DNA of 64,000 nt from an uncultured Eubacteriales bacterium (GCA_900546915.1 UREY01000007.1:14695-78694), one strand, 5' to 3'; counted from the first letter of the stretch, positions 17,716 through 29,609 are shown. Numbers and translations: made by a program. The notes: generated from the letters alone by a model not told the origin.

Positions 17716-20700
17716 TCACTCCACGGATTTTAAAGCCTCCGCCATATTGATGCGGTTCAGCTTAAAGTAGAGGAAGAAGTCCACCATGCAGGCGAACAGG
17801 AAGGTAAATCCCACCGCCCAGAGATAACTGGTCCAGGATATCACGGGAGAGAAATACACCATATCCACCCGGATCTGGCTGATGACAAAGGCATGCAGAA
17901 ATTTACCCGCCGCCAGCCCCAGCGCACAGCCCATGGCTGTGAGCGCCATGCCCTCCCGGAACACATAAGCGGCAGATTCCATGGGGTAAAAGCCCAAAAC
18001 CTCAATGGTGGCAATCTCCCGAACCCGCTCTGTAATGTTGATGTTAGTCAGGTTGTACATGACGATAAACGCCAATGCCGCTGCGCTGATGACCACCAAA
18101 GCCACGATGTAATCCAAGCTGTCCATCATGCTGGTCACCCGGTCGGCCATATCCTGGCAAACGGTGACGCTGATGACATCCTGCCGGTCGGAAACAGCGG
18201 CCGCCGCTTCCCGAACATCCAGCTCCTGCAAAACATTGAGATAAGCGGTATTGATCTCCGGCTCCCTGGCCCATTGCGCCCGGAGCGTGTCGGAGGATAC
18301 CAAGACATAATTGTATACATTGTTGTCAAAAATCCCGCTGACGGTGAGGGACAAGGTGTCCAGATCCGCCGTACGCAGCGTAACCGTATCTCCCACCTCC
18401 AAATTCAGCGCTTCGGCCAAGCCGTTGTTCAGGACCGCCTGGTTCGTCCCGGGAAAGGCCACAGGCTCCTTCCCCCGGTGCAAATCCACAAACCCGGACA
18501 TGTCTGCTTCCGACGCCAGAAAGTAGACGGACTTGGTCTTGCCGCCGACTGTTAAATCTGCGGTACTCTCATAGAGGAAGATCATATCCTCCGCCACCCC
18601 GGCGCAGGCATCCCGAAAGTCCTCTTGGGCCCCGGCGCCCTGGTCTTGTGAAAATGTGACGGCCAAATCATAGAGGGTCACCTGTTCAAACTGGTAGTCT
18701 GCAATTCCCACGATGGAATCCTTGATGCCAAAACCGGTCACCACCAGGGCCGCACAGCCCCCTACGCCCAGAAGCATCATGACCAGCCGTTTTCGGTACC
18801 GGAAAATATTACGGATGGACACCTTTCGCAAAAAGCTGAGATGCTTCCAAAAGGGCAGTCGCTCCAGAAGCAGCCGTTTGCCCGCCTTGGGGCTCTTGGG
18901 GCGAATCAGCTCGGCCGGCACTTCCACCAATTCCCGCCGGCAGCAGAACCATGTCACGGCCAGCATACACACCGTGTAACTGCCCACAATCACGGCGCAG
19001 AGAGACCAATCGAACACCAGCCGGATTTGCGAGGCAAAATTGTACATAATGGCATATCCCTGCCAGATCACACGCGGGAAGATGACAGAGCCCACGAGCA
19101 CGCCCAAAATACAGCCAAACAGGGAGGCGCTGCCGGAATAAGCCAGGTACTTTGCCGTGATGGCTCTGCCGCTATACCCCAGAGCTTTCATCACACCGAT
19201 TTGCGTCCGCTCCTCGTCCACCATCTTGCTCATGGTGGTAATGCACACCAGAGCCGCCACCAGGAAGAAAAACAGCGGAAACACCCGGCTCACGCCTTCT
19301 ACAATCTCCGCATCGCTTTCAAAGCAGGCGTACGCCACATTGGTATTCCGGTCCAACACATAGACATCCGGCTCCGTCATATCCGCCAGCGCCTGCCGGC
19401 CCTCCTCCAGCTCCTGTTCGGCCTCATCCAGCTGTTTCTCGGCGTCGGCCAGCTGCTTCTCCGCGCTGGCCCGATTGGCTTCATATGTCTCCCGGCCCTC
19501 GGCAAGCTCCTGCCGGCCTTCTTCCAGCTGCTGCGCCCCGGCTTCCAGCACTTGGCGGTTTTCATCCAGCTCGGCCTGCGCCTGGTCCAGCTCCAGACGG
19601 TTCGCCTCAATGGTTGCCTGCGCCCCCGCAAACTGATCCGACGCCTGATTTCGGGCGGACTCCAGCTGGCGCAATCCGTCCTGGATCTGCGCAAGTCCAT
19701 CCTGCACCTGGTCCCGCTGGGTTTCCAGTTCCTCTTTCCGGCTCTCCAGGTCCGCTTTTTGCGCCTGTAAGGAAGCTTGCTGCTCCAAAGCCTCCGTTTG
19801 CTGTGCCTCCAGCTCCGCCATTTGCCCTTCCAGCTCCTGGATCCGCTGTTCCAGTTCTTCCTTAGAGGCGAGCAAACCCGCATGGTCCGGCTCCTCCTCC
19901 AGGCCCTTTTCCACAACCTCCAGCATCTGCTGGGCCGCAGTCAGTCCGGTCTCCGCCAAATCCAGGCCCAACGCCAACTGCTGCAAGCCATCCTCAATCT
20001 GAGAGAGGCCGTCGTAAATCTGCTGCAAGCCGTCCTCCAGCTGGGATAAGCCGGCCTCAATCTGGGCCAGTCCCTGAGAAGCCTGGGTTTGTTGCTCCGA
20101 AAGCTGCTCCTGCGTGCCGGCAAACTGCGCATAGGCCTTCGCTTTTTGCTCTTGAAGCTGTATTTCCCCCGCTCTCAGCTGCTCCAGCCCTGCGTCAATT
20201 TGCGCCTGCGCCGCCTCCAGCTGGGCTTGCCCCTCATTCCACTCCTGTTGCTTGCTCTGCAGCTCAGCCTCGCCTTCATCCAGCTGCGCTTCGGCGGACT
20301 GAAGCTCCTCCAGCGCCTGCTTGCGCTGCGTCTCATACTCCTGAAGGCCCTCGTCATATGCCGCCTGTCCGTCCTCCAGCTCCTGCCGCGCCTCCGCCTG
20401 TACGGTCTCATACCGGCTCTGCGCCAGCTCTTCCGCCAAAGGTTCCAGGGTGTCCGCCATGTCGGTCAGAAGCTGATCATACTGGGCATCGTAAAGGGGA
20501 TAATTTTCATCCAGCTTCAGAGCGATCTCTGTATATACCCCATCCAGATCAAACGTACTGTCTGTGACATACAGATACGCCGCCAGGGAGCCCTTTCCCA
20601 ACGTGGTACTGCCCCGTTCAAAATTCATGAAAATCGGGGAGCTGCACAGGCCGACAATGGTAAATTCTTCCACCGTCAGGCTGTCCCGCGTATTCTCTTC

Positions 20701-21165
20701 ATTGGCCTGGGACAAGGTCAAGGTCTTTCCAATGTCCGCGTCTGTATAGTAGAAGCCGTCCGCCAAGCACTCTCCTGCCCGCTGCGGCCACCGGCCCGCC
20801 TGCAGCTTCGGCACGCTGATCTGCGCAGGCAGACTGAGCAGGCGAAGGGCCAAATCGTCCTCGGAGTCCTCACTGCGCAGAAGCACATCCAGGGAGACGG
20901 CGCCCTCCGCCGCTCCAATCCCCGGCTGCTGCGCCAACGTCTCCACAGCCTCCCGGGTGTATCCATATGTGTTGAGAACCCGCAAATCAAACAGGGCCTG
21001 CGTGTCTATGTAATCCTGCGCCGTCGCCATCATGTCGCCCTTGGTGGAACGCAATCCCACCAAAAAACCGGCGCCCAACGCAATGATCGCCAAAATGGCC
21101 AAATACCGGCCCAGAGACTTTTGAATGGAGCGGCGGAGGTCTCTCCGCATGGACCGGCTCACCAC
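17716..21165 (-). CDS. FtsX/MacB-like ABC exporter permease with ~350-residue coiled coil
   Basis: 1149 aa. One N-terminal membrane helix (about 20-40, AILAIIALGAGFLVGL), an extracytoplasmic domain to ~250, then a Glu/Gln/Ala-rich coiled coil to about 605, a first FtsX unit with three helices (~640-750), another helix near 790, a second extracytoplasmic domain, and a terminal FtsX unit with three helices (~1025-1140). The frame opens with GTG GTG at 21165, overlapping the ATPase stop, with GGAG upstream; ATG 21150 is an alternative. Pairs with the ATPase upstream. Likely moves a lipid, peptide or lipoprotein, or transmits mechanical force; substrate unknown. Confidence 0.88.
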   Translation of the reverse strand: MVSRSMRRDLRRSIQKSLGRYLAILAIIALGAGFLVGLRSTKGDMMATAQDYIDTQALFDLRVLNTYGYTREAVETLAQQPGIGAAEGAVSLDVLLRSEDSEDDLALRLLSLPAQISVPKLQAGRWPQRAGECLADGFYYTDADIGKTLTLSQANEENTRDSLTVEEFTIVGLCSSPIFMNFERGSTTLGKGSLAAYLYVTDSTFDLDGVYTEIALKLDENYPLYDAQYDQLLTDMADTLEPLAEELAQSRYETVQAEARQELEDGQAAYDEGLQEYETQRKQALEELQSAEAQLDEGEAELQSKQQEWNEGQAQLEAAQAQIDAGLEQLRAGEIQLQEQKAKAYAQFAGTQEQLSEQQTQASQGLAQIEAGLSQLEDGLQQIYDGLSQIEDGLQQLALGLDLAETGLTAAQQMLEVVEKGLEEEPDHAGLLASKEELEQRIQELEGQMAELEAQQTEALEQQASLQAQKADLESRKEELETQRDQVQDGLAQIQDGLRQLESARNQASDQFAGAQATIEANRLELDQAQAELDENRQVLEAGAQQLEEGRQELAEGRETYEANRASAEKQLADAEKQLDEAEQELEEGRQALADMTEPDVYVLDRNTNVAYACFESDAEIVEGVSRVFPLFFFLVAALVCITTMSKMVDEERTQIGVMKALGYSGRAITAKYLAYSGSASLFGCILGVLVGSVIFPRVIWQGYAIMYNFASQIRLVFDWSLCAVIVGSYTVCMLAVTWFCCRRELVEVPAELIRPKSPKAGKRLLLERLPFWKHLSFLRKVSIRNIFRYRKRLVMMLLGVGGCAALVVTGFGIKDSIVGIADYQFEQVTLYDLAVTFSQDQGAGAQEDFRDACAGVAEDMIFLYESTADLTVGGKTKSVYFLASEADMSGFVDLHRGKEPVAFPGTNQAVLNNGLAEALNLEVGDTVTLRTADLDTLSLTVSGIFDNNVYNYVLVSSDTLRAQWAREPEINTAYLNVLQELDVREAAAAVSDRQDVISVTVCQDMADRVTSMMDSLDYIVALVVISAAALAFIVMYNLTNINITERVREIATIEVLGFYPMESAAYVFREGMALTAMGCALGLAAGKFLHAFVISQIRVDMVYFSPVISWTSYLWAVGFTFLFACMVDFFLYFKLNRINMAEALKSVE

Positions 21166-21860
21166 TCTATCTCCGAGACGGGCTGGGGCGTGGGATTGAT
21201 CCGAGACTCCACCACAGTCCCATTCTTCACCCGCACCACCCGGTCCGCCATGGCAGTCAGCGCGGAATTGTGGGTGATGATCAAAACCGTCATGCCTGTC
21301 TTTCGCCCTGTATCCTGCAGCAGCTTCAAGATGGCCTTTCCGGTGTTATAATCCAACGCACCGGTGGGTTCGTCGCACAGCAGGAGCTTGGGGTTCTTCG
21401 CCAAGGCCCGGGCAATGGCCACCCGCTGCTGCTCCCCGCCGGAAAGCTGCGCCGGAAAATTCTTCGCCCGCTCAGACAGCCCAACGCTTGCCAGCACTTG
21501 AGCAGGGTCCAACGGATTGCGGCAAATCTGGCTGGCCAGCTCTACATTTTCCAACGCCGTCAGGTTTTGAATCAGGTTATAAAACTGAAAGACAAATCCC
21601 ACGTCCTGACGGCGGTAAGTCGTCAGCCGCCGCTTTGTAAAGGCGGAAATCTCCGCCCCGTCCAGGAATACCTTGCCGCTGGTCAGCGTATCCATTCCGC
21701 CTAAAATATTCAGCAGCGTGGTCTTACCCGCGCCGGAGGGGCCCACAATCACACAAAGCTCCCCCCGCTCCACCTGAAAGGTCGCCTCCCGAAGCGCCTG
21801 GACCTGGACCTCTCCGGATTTATAAATTTTCCCCACATTCTGGAACTCTACAAATCCCAT
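21159..21860 (-). CDS. ABC transporter ATP-binding protein (LolD/MacB type)
   Basis: 233 aa. Walker [11 protein letters not shown]-loop [19 protein letters not shown], signature [15 protein letters not shown], Walker [13 protein letters not shown] and H-loop ITHN are all intact. SD GGAGGCG precedes the ATG. Overlaps the start of the permease gene by 7 nt, so the two form one exporter. The QFYNLIQ stretch is typical of the MacB/FtsE-like subfamily that works with FtsX-type permeases. Confidence 0.93.
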   Translation of the reverse strand: MGFVEFQNVGKIYKSGEVQVQALREATFQVERGELCVIVGPSGAGKTTLLNILGGMDTLTSGKVFLDGAEISAFTKRRLTTYRRQDVGFVFQFYNLIQNLTALENVELASQICRNPLDPAQVLASVGLSERAKNFPAQLSGGEQQRVAIARALAKNPKLLLCDEPTGALDYNTGKAILKLLQDTGRKTGMTVLIITHNSALTAMADRVVRVKNGTVVESRINPTPQPVSEIEW

Positions 21861-22040
21861 AGAGCGCCTCCATCAAACTCAACCCAGTCTGTCTGGTGTT
21901 CCTGTAATTTATTATACACGCCTCCCCCAGGCAATTTATCAACAATTTGTGAATGTTACGGAACCGGCTCCCTGACCGTAGCCTTCTCTCCGGATACCCC
22001 GAAAAAGTTCCTGAAAAATTCTCTTTTTTCACCAAATCCA

Positions 22041-22069
22041 TTGCATTCTTTTTGTAAATGTGGTATATT
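22041..22069 (+). promoter_or_regulatory. typA promoter
   Basis: TTGCAT (22041-22046), 17 bp, TATATT (22064-22069), about 40 bp before the start. A divergent TATAAT for the ABC operon (21911-21916, minus) has no well-spaced -35. Confidence 0.6.
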
Positions 22070-22115
22070 GTACAGCTGAACGATATGGTCAAATAATGGA
22101 AGGAGCGACCTTTTC

Positions 22116-23939
<1,824 letters not shown>

Positions 23940-23993
23940 ACCCACCGGACAAGCCCGGCAAAAGCGTCATTTGTAAAAGAACAGAAAATTTTT

Positions 23994-24019
23994 CGGCCGG
24001 CAGCACACGCTGCCGGCCG
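23994..24019 (+). terminator. typA terminator
   Basis: 11-bp GC stem CGGCCGGCAGC/GCTGCCGGCCG with an ACAC loop, then CGTTTCATT. An AAAATTTTT tract precedes it, so it may also work leftward. Confidence 0.65.
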
Positions 24020-24149
24020 CGTTTCATTCTATGGGAGCACACTCATGTTTTCCATGGACGTTCGGGCCGCTGAATCGTTCTCCATAAATCCGGCGTCGAA
24101 GTCTGGGAGGTAAGCATTGCAGCCCACTTTATCCGAGAGGCATAAAACG

Positions 24150-24193
24150 CTCCCTCTGCAAGCGGCAGTTTTCCCTGCCTTATGTAGAGGGAG
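24150..24193 (-). terminator. Terminator of the pit/PhoU-like operon
   Basis: Outer stem CTCCCTCTGCA/TGTAGAGGGAG (one wobble) with an inner GGCAG/CTGCC stem; on the minus strand it is followed by CGTTTTATG. It is the only such structure after the PhoU-like stop codon. The rest of 24020-24239 shows no gene. Confidence 0.55.
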
Positions 24194-24239
24194 GCAATTG
24201 GTCTCCGACGCAAGCATATATCGGGTGACCGGTTACAGC

Positions 24240-24866
24240 TTACGTGTTTTTCATCACAATGGTCTCAATGGAGTCTGCAACATGTTCACAGGCATCGGCA
24301 CAATTTTCCATACACGCATAGATGGCACGCCACGCCACAATCTCCAGGACATCTTTCCCTTGATTGCGCGCCTTTAACGACGCCTGCAGGTAGATGGCGT
24401 CGCATTCCTCTTCCGCATTGTTGACTTCAATGATCAAGCTGCGCAGATGCTCCGGTTTTTTCTTAAAGCTCTCCAGCTCCAGCAGCAGCTGCCGCATCAA
24501 ATGGCAGCAATGTGAGATCTTTTGGGCAAACAGGACGGCATCTTCTGTTACGGTGGTAATCTGGTCTACATAAAACTGCTGTATGACCTCTTCGATCTTA
24601 TCAGAAACCTCATCGATGTTCTGACTCAGCACCGCAAGATCCTCCCGGTCCAACGGCGTGACAAACGCTCTGGCCAAGGCATTGGACATCTCATGCTTCT
24701 TTTTATCCGCCGCATTCTCAAACTCATGAATCGTGCCCAGTATGGTCTCCATTTTTTGGGGGTCAAAAGCCGACAGGCATTCCACCAAATAATCTGCAGC
24801 CTTGCAGGCGCAGTCCGCCGCTTCGATAAAGTTCTCATAATAAAACCGGTCTGCTTTATTTGCCAT
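24240..24866 (-). CDS. DUF47/PhoU-like phosphate transport regulator
   Basis: 208 aa, all-helical, with the PhoU-like heptads (FENAADKKKHEMSNALARAF, VSDKIEEVIQQFYV). DUF47 proteins accompany Pit-type permeases and are thought to regulate phosphate uptake. It lies 31 bp after the permease stop in the same transcript. No PhoB/PhoR or Pst genes are in the window. Confidence 0.9.
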   Translation of the reverse strand: MANKADRFYYENFIEAADCACKAADYLVECLSAFDPQKMETILGTIHEFENAADKKKHEMSNALARAFVTPLDREDLAVLSQNIDEVSDKIEEVIQQFYVDQITTVTEDAVLFAQKISHCCHLMRQLLLELESFKKKPEHLRSLIIEVNNAEEECDAIYLQASLKARNQGKDVLEIVAWRAIYACMENCADACEHVADSIETIVMKNT

Positions 24867-24897
24867 AGCTTGTCCCTATCCCTTCCTATTTTGCATG

Positions 24898-25950
24898 TTA
24901 AAAAATTAAAATAAAGAGCTTCGCCATTAAAAAACCGATGAGACCGCACCCCGGAAAGGTCAACACCCAAGTCAAAACCATATCCTTCACCACGGAAAAA
25001 TTAATGGCAGAAATTCTCCGCACCGCGCCGACACCCATAATGGCAGTCGTCTTGGCGTGGGTGGTGGAAACCGGGAGTCCAAATACGGAGCTGATCAACA
25101 GGCAGATGGACGCTGCAATGTCGGCGGAAAAGCCCTGATACTTCTCCAGCTTCACCATGTCCATGCCCACAGATTTGATGATCTTTTTGCCCCCGATGGA
25201 GGTGCCCAACGCCATGACCACAGAGCAAAGCAGCATAATCCAAATGGGCATTTGCACCGTCACCGTCGTATTTTGGCCGTTGGACAGCAAGACGCTCAGC
25301 AGGATCACGCCCATAAACTTCTGTCCGTCCTGTGCGCCGTGCATAAAGCTCATGGATGCGGCGCCAAAAATCTGCGCGCCCCGGAAGAAGCGGTCTGTCT
25401 TGGTCCGGTCCGCCCGGTGAAACAGAAGGACGATAGAACGGCAGACGATCCATCCCATGCCGAAGCCCAGAACCACAGACAGCACCATGCCGTATATGAC
25501 CTTGATCCACTCCGAACCATTGACACCCTGCAGGCCTCCATGCACGGCTATGGCGGCGCCGGTCAATCCGGCAATCAGCGCATGGCTCTCGCTGGTGGGA
25601 ATCCCAAAGGCCCAGGCCAACGTCGCCCATAACACAATGGCAAACAGGGCCGCGCAAAGGGCCACAATGGCCTCATACGAGTTCTCTCCAAAATCCACCA
25701 TTTTGGTAATGGTCTCGGCCACGGTGGCGTTGAGCATACTCATCAGAAACACACCGAGAAAGTTGCAGACAGCCGCCATCAAAATGGCCGCCCGGACCGG
25801 AATGCATCGCGTGACAACGCAGGTTGCAATCGCATTGGGCGCATCCGTCCAGCCGTTGACCAGGATAACTCCCAGTGTGAGCAGCACAGCCAAAAACAAA
25901 AGCGGATTTTGCGTGATCTGCATCCAGAAATAGTCAAATGATAGATCCAT
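24898..25950 (-). CDS. pit: Pit-family inorganic phosphate permease
   Basis: 350 aa, about ten hydrophobic segments. Shows the duplicated PiT signature: GWTDAPNAIATCVV near the N-terminus and FMHGAQDGQKFMGV in the middle, then GLPVSTTHAKTTAIMGVG. Ion-coupled phosphate uptake at the cell membrane. ATG 25950 (GGGAGAG upstream) replaces a much longer in-frame start whose extra ~80 residues are Arg/Cys-rich and unlike the family. Co-transcribed with the DUF47 partner. Confidence 0.92.
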   Translation of the reverse strand: MDLSFDYFWMQITQNPLLFLAVLLTLGVILVNGWTDAPNAIATCVVTRCIPVRAAILMAAVCNFLGVFLMSMLNATVAETITKMVDFGENSYEAIVALCAALFAIVLWATLAWAFGIPTSESHALIAGLTGAAIAVHGGLQGVNGSEWIKVIYGMVLSVVLGFGMGWIVCRSIVLLFHRADRTKTDRFFRGAQIFGAASMSFMHGAQDGQKFMGVILLSVLLSNGQNTTVTVQMPIWIMLLCSVVMALGTSIGGKKIIKSVGMDMVKLEKYQGFSADIAASICLLISSVFGLPVSTTHAKTTAIMGVGAVRRISAINFSVVKDMVLTWVLTFPGCGLIGFLMAKLFILIF

Positions 25951-26044
25951 ATGTCTCTCCCAATCTGCGCAACGAATTTGATTCCACCCCCGCCCGCCTG
26001 ACAGGTGCGTCTCTCTGGCAAGATTCGTGCAGAATCGCGCAATT

Positions 26045-26082
26045 GTAAAATAAATTTTACTATAAGAGGCGGAAATTTGCAA
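26045..26082 (-). promoter_or_regulatory. pit operon promoter with palindrome over the -10
   Basis: Minus strand TTGCAA (26077-26082), 17 bp, TAAAAT (26054-26059). The palindrome GTAAAATAAATTTTAC (26045-26060) covers the -10 and is a candidate operator. Confidence 0.55.
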
Positions 26083-26121
26083 GACCATCTTTTCCGCCGT
26101 AATGCGGCATCTCAAGCGCAA

Positions 26122-26153
26122 AGCGGAGCTGCGCCGGTTTGCGCAGCTCCGCT
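26122..26153 (-). terminator. ileS terminator
   Basis: 13-bp stem AGCGGAGCTGCGC/GCGCAGCTCCGCT, 6-nt loop, followed by TTTGCGC on the minus strand. A second stem (GCGCCTGCC/GGCAGGCGC, 26202-26231) lies closer to the ileS stop. Confidence 0.6.
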
Positions 26154-26249
26154 CGTCTAAACGCCTTCCGGACCTCCGGAACAGGTGCGGCAACCGGCAG
26201 GGCGCCTGCCCGGGTCAAAGCCGGCAGGCGCTTTCTGATTCCTCCCGCT

Positions 26250-29060
26250 TTATTCCAGGTCCAAAAGCTTTTTGGGAAGCCGGGAAATCACACCGGCGCA
26301 CCGGGGGCAAAGCCCCGCTTCGTTGGCCGCTTCGCTGTGCATCCAACAGCGGGGACATTTGGTTCCCTTTGCCTCGCTCACACCAATCTGCAGGCCCGGG
26401 AAGTTTATCCCCTGCGCAGCCGTAGCGCCGGCCGGAACCGGCTCGACGGCACAGGAGGAGACAATGCAAATCTCCGCCAGGTCCAAGTCCCGGACCGTCT
26501 CCAGCGCCGACCGGGCTGCTTCGTCTCCCGGCTCCAGGCTCACATGGGCCTCCAGGGCCTTTCCAATCCTCTTCGCTGCCCTGGCAGATTCCAACACGGC
26601 ATTCACATCCTGGCGCAGCCGGATCGCCGCATCCCACTTGGCCATGACGACTCCGGGCAAGGCATAGCGGGCGCAATCCTCGGGCATCCGGTTAAACAGG
26701 ACATTCCGGGGATCATCTCCCGCCCGATGGGGCATCGCCTGCCAGATCTCATCGCAGGTAAACGCCAAAATCGGCGCAAAGAGCTTGGCCATGGCGTCTA
26801 CGATCAGATACAGCGCCGTTTGGGCCGACCGCCGCTTCCAGCCGTCGCGGTCCTCACAGTACAGCCGGTCTTTGATGATATCCAGGTAGAAGCTGGACAT
26901 CTCCACCACACAGAAGTCGTTGATGGCATGAGAGACCACATGGAACTCATACCGGTCGTACGCTCTCCGGCAGACGGTAATCAGATTTTCCAGCTTGGTC
27001 AGCGCCCAGCGGTCCAGCTCCATCATATCCGCCGGCTCCACCAGGTGATCCGGCTGGAAGCCCTCCAAATTGCCCAGACAATACCGGGCGGTATTGCGGA
27101 ATTTCAAATAGTTCTGGCTCAGCTGCTTAAAAATCTCCTTGGAGCAACGAACATCTGCATGGTAATCTGAGGAGCCGGCCCACAGCCGGACCAGGTCCGC
27201 ACCGTACTCCTGAATCAGCTGTTGGGGATCCATCCCATTGCCCAGAGACTTGTGCATCGCCTTGCCTTCTCCATCCACCGTCCAGCCATGGGTCAGGACC
27301 TGGCGGAAGGGTGCGCCTGCCTCCAGGGCGCCCACGGCTGTCAGAAGGCTGGATTGGAACCATCCCCGGTATTGATCCGCGCCCTCCAAATAGACGTCTG
27401 CAGGCCAGTCGGCCGGGTTGTCATGGTACAGGGAGGCATAGTGGGACGAGCCGGAATCAAACCAGCCGTCCAGGGTATCCGTCTCCTTCTCAAAGGTCTG
27501 ACCGCCGCAGTGCGGACACGCCAGACCGTCCGGAATCAGCTCCATGGCCTCCCGCTCAAACCAAACGTTGGAGCCGAATTCACCGAAGAGCTTCGAAATG
27601 TGATCCACCGTCTTGCTCGTGCAGACAGGTTTTCCGCAATGCTTGCAGTAAAATACGGGAATCGGCATCCCCCAGCGGCGCTGCCGGGAAATACACCAAT
27701 CCGCCCGCTCCCGAAGCATCGCCACCATCCGGTCTTTGCCCCAAGCAGGGAACCACTGCACCTGATTACAAGCGGCAATCGCCCGGTCTTTAAACGACTC
27801 CACTGAGCAGAACCATTGGGGCGTAGCCCGGAAAATGATGGGGCTCTTGCAGCGCCAGCAGTGGGGATAGGAGTGGACCATTTCCTCGGAAGCAAACAGA
27901 GCGCCGGACTCTTTCATGTCCTGTAAAATCGCTTTGTTGGACTCTGCGTAATACATACCGGCGTACTTCCCGGCATCGCCGGTCTGGTAGCCCCGGTCGT
28001 CCACCGGTACAATCAGATCGATGCCGTACCGGCGGCAAGTCTGATAGTCATCTGCGCCAAAACCGGGCGCCGTATGGACGCAGCCGGTGCCGGAATCCAT
28101 GGTGACATACTCGGCTGTGACCATCAGACTCTCCCGGTCCAGGAAAGGATGCCGGGCCGTCATGCGCTCAAAGAAGCCGCCGGGGAAGGAGGCTACCGTC
28201 TCATAGCGCTCCACGCCGCCTGCCTGCATGGTTTTCTCCGCCAGGGCCTTGGCCACCAGATACCGCTCCTTCCCAGCGTCCAGAAGAACATACTCCTGCG
28301 TGGGATGAAGGGCAATGGCCAGGTTGCCCGGCAGCGTCCAGGGGGTCGTCGTCCAAATGATGACATAGGTATTTTCCTTCCCGCCGTATGCAGCCAGCTT
28401 GCCGAAGTCCTCCTGCAAAGCAAACTTGACATAGATGGAGGTACACGGATCCTCGGCGTACTCGATCTCCGCTTCCGCCAGCGCCGTCTCATCCTTGGGG
28501 CACCAATACACCGGCTTCAGGCCCTTGTAAATGTAGCCTTTGCGGTACATCGCTCCAAAAATTTTCACCTCTTCGGCCTCAAAGGCCTTGTCCATGGTTT
28601 TGTAAGGATGCGCCCAGTCGCCCACGATCCCCAGGCGGCGGAAGCCCGCCATCTGCCGGTCGATGTAATTCTGGGCAAACGCCTCACAGGCGGAACGGAA
28701 CTCCGGCACCGGCATCGCCTTGCGATTCAGTTTGTTCTTTTTGATGATCGCCGATTCAATGGGCATACCGTGGTTGTCCCAGCCGGGGACATAGGGCGTA
28801 TAATACCCCTGCATGGCCTTAGCCCGGACAATAAAATCCTTCAGCGTTTTATTCAGCGCATGGCCCATATGGAGATCGCCGTTGGAAAACGGAGGGCCGT
28901 CGTGAAGCACAAACCGGGGACAGTCCCGGTTCTTCTCCAGCAGCTGCCCGTATAGGTCCATGTTTTCCCACTGCTCCAACATACCGGGCTCCCGGTTGGG
29001 AAGTCCGGCCTTCATGGGGAATGCGGTTTTCGGTGTGATGATGGTGTTTTTGTATTCCAT
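26250..29060 (-). CDS. ileS: Isoleucyl-tRNA synthetase
   Basis: 936 aa, class Ia, bacterial IleRS1 type. HIGH-like HMGHA in DGPPFSNGDLHMGHALNK, the editing domain, KMSKS-like MHKSLGNG at about 605, anticodon-binding domain, and a C-terminal zinc knuckle with paired Cys (CPRCW ... CPRC). Charges tRNA-Ile. SD GGAGG upstream of ATG. It lies 18 bp after the GNAT gene, and both are downstream of an isoleucine T-box. Confidence 0.97.
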   Translation of the reverse strand: MEYKNTIITPKTAFPMKAGLPNREPGMLEQWENMDLYGQLLEKNRDCPRFVLHDGPPFSNGDLHMGHALNKTLKDFIVRAKAMQGYYTPYVPGWDNHGMPIESAIIKKNKLNRKAMPVPEFRSACEAFAQNYIDRQMAGFRRLGIVGDWAHPYKTMDKAFEAEEVKIFGAMYRKGYIYKGLKPVYWCPKDETALAEAEIEYAEDPCTSIYVKFALQEDFGKLAAYGGKENTYVIIWTTTPWTLPGNLAIALHPTQEYVLLDAGKERYLVAKALAEKTMQAGGVERYETVASFPGGFFERMTARHPFLDRESLMVTAEYVTMDSGTGCVHTAPGFGADDYQTCRRYGIDLIVPVDDRGYQTGDAGKYAGMYYAESNKAILQDMKESGALFASEEMVHSYPHCWRCKSPIIFRATPQWFCSVESFKDRAIAACNQVQWFPAWGKDRMVAMLRERADWCISRQRRWGMPIPVFYCKHCGKPVCTSKTVDHISKLFGEFGSNVWFEREAMELIPDGLACPHCGGQTFEKETDTLDGWFDSGSSHYASLYHDNPADWPADVYLEGADQYRGWFQSSLLTAVGALEAGAPFRQVLTHGWTVDGEGKAMHKSLGNGMDPQQLIQEYGADLVRLWAGSSDYHADVRCSKEIFKQLSQNYLKFRNTARYCLGNLEGFQPDHLVEPADMMELDRWALTKLENLITVCRRAYDRYEFHVVSHAINDFCVVEMSSFYLDIIKDRLYCEDRDGWKRRSAQTALYLIVDAMAKLFAPILAFTCDEIWQAMPHRAGDDPRNVLFNRMPEDCARYALPGVVMAKWDAAIRLRQDVNAVLESARAAKRIGKALEAHVSLEPGDEAARSALETVRDLDLAEICIVSSCAVEPVPAGATAAQGINFPGLQIGVSEAKGTKCPRCWMHSEAANEAGLCPRCAGVISRLPKKLLDLE

Positions 29061-29078
29061 AAGTCATAGCCTCCCATT

Positions 29079-29609
29079 TCAAATTCTCGTAATCTTCTGC
29101 TCCCTGTCTATGCAGAACAGCTCGTGCAGCCTTTCGCCGCTGTAGTAATGCGTCCAAAACGTCTTTTCTTTCCTCATGCCGAGACTCCGGGCCACGCGCT
29201 TGGAAGCTTCGTTGTCGGCCTTGATCATCGCATAAACCCGGTCCCGGTTCAGCTTCTCAAAGGCGTACGCCAGGCACGCGCCGGCTGCCTCTCTGGCGTA
29301 GCCCTGATGCCAGAACTTTTTCTTCAGCAAGTATCCCACCTCCAGCACCCGGCTGTCCATAACAGGCTGCCAGGTGAGGCCGGCCTGCCCCATCATTTGC
29401 CCGGTCTGCCTGGATACGATGGCCCACAGGCCGAACCCATCCGTCCGATACCGGTTGATTTGGCGGTCCAGCCAGCTCTGCACCTCCGCCGCCGAAAAAT
29501 CATGCTCATAGGCATACATCACCTCCGGGTCCCGGAGCATTTCCGCCAAATCCAGAAAATCGGATTGCTCCATTTCTCTGAGCTGTAGGCGCTCTGTTTG
29601 CAACAACAT
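29079..29609 (-). CDS. GNAT acetyltransferase (RimJ/RimL type) between T-box and ileS
   Basis: 176 aa. N-acetyltransferase fold: N-terminal TERLQLREMEQSDFLDLAEM, the strand LEVGYLLKKKFWHQGYAREA (acetyl-CoA pyrophosphate loop), and DNEASKRVARSLGMRKE near the end, all typical of RimJ/L-like enzymes that modify N-terminal amines or small molecules. ATG 29609 follows GGGGAGAG; the longer frame would run through the T-box terminator. Its location makes it part of the isoleucine-controlled transcript. Substrate unknown. Confidence 0.87.
   Translation of the reverse strand: MLLQTERLQLREMEQSDFLDLAEMLRDPEVMYAYEHDFSAAEVQSWLDRQINRYRTDGFGLWAIVSRQTGQMMGQAGLTWQPVMDSRVLEVGYLLKKKFWHQGYAREAAGACLAYAFEKLNRDRVYAMIKADNEASKRVARSLGMRKEKTFWTHYYSGERLHELFCIDREQKITRI

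Noticed and set aside
24029-24217. 62-codon leftward frame between typA and the PhoU-like gene
   Set aside because: It overlaps the operon terminator hairpin and has no SD.
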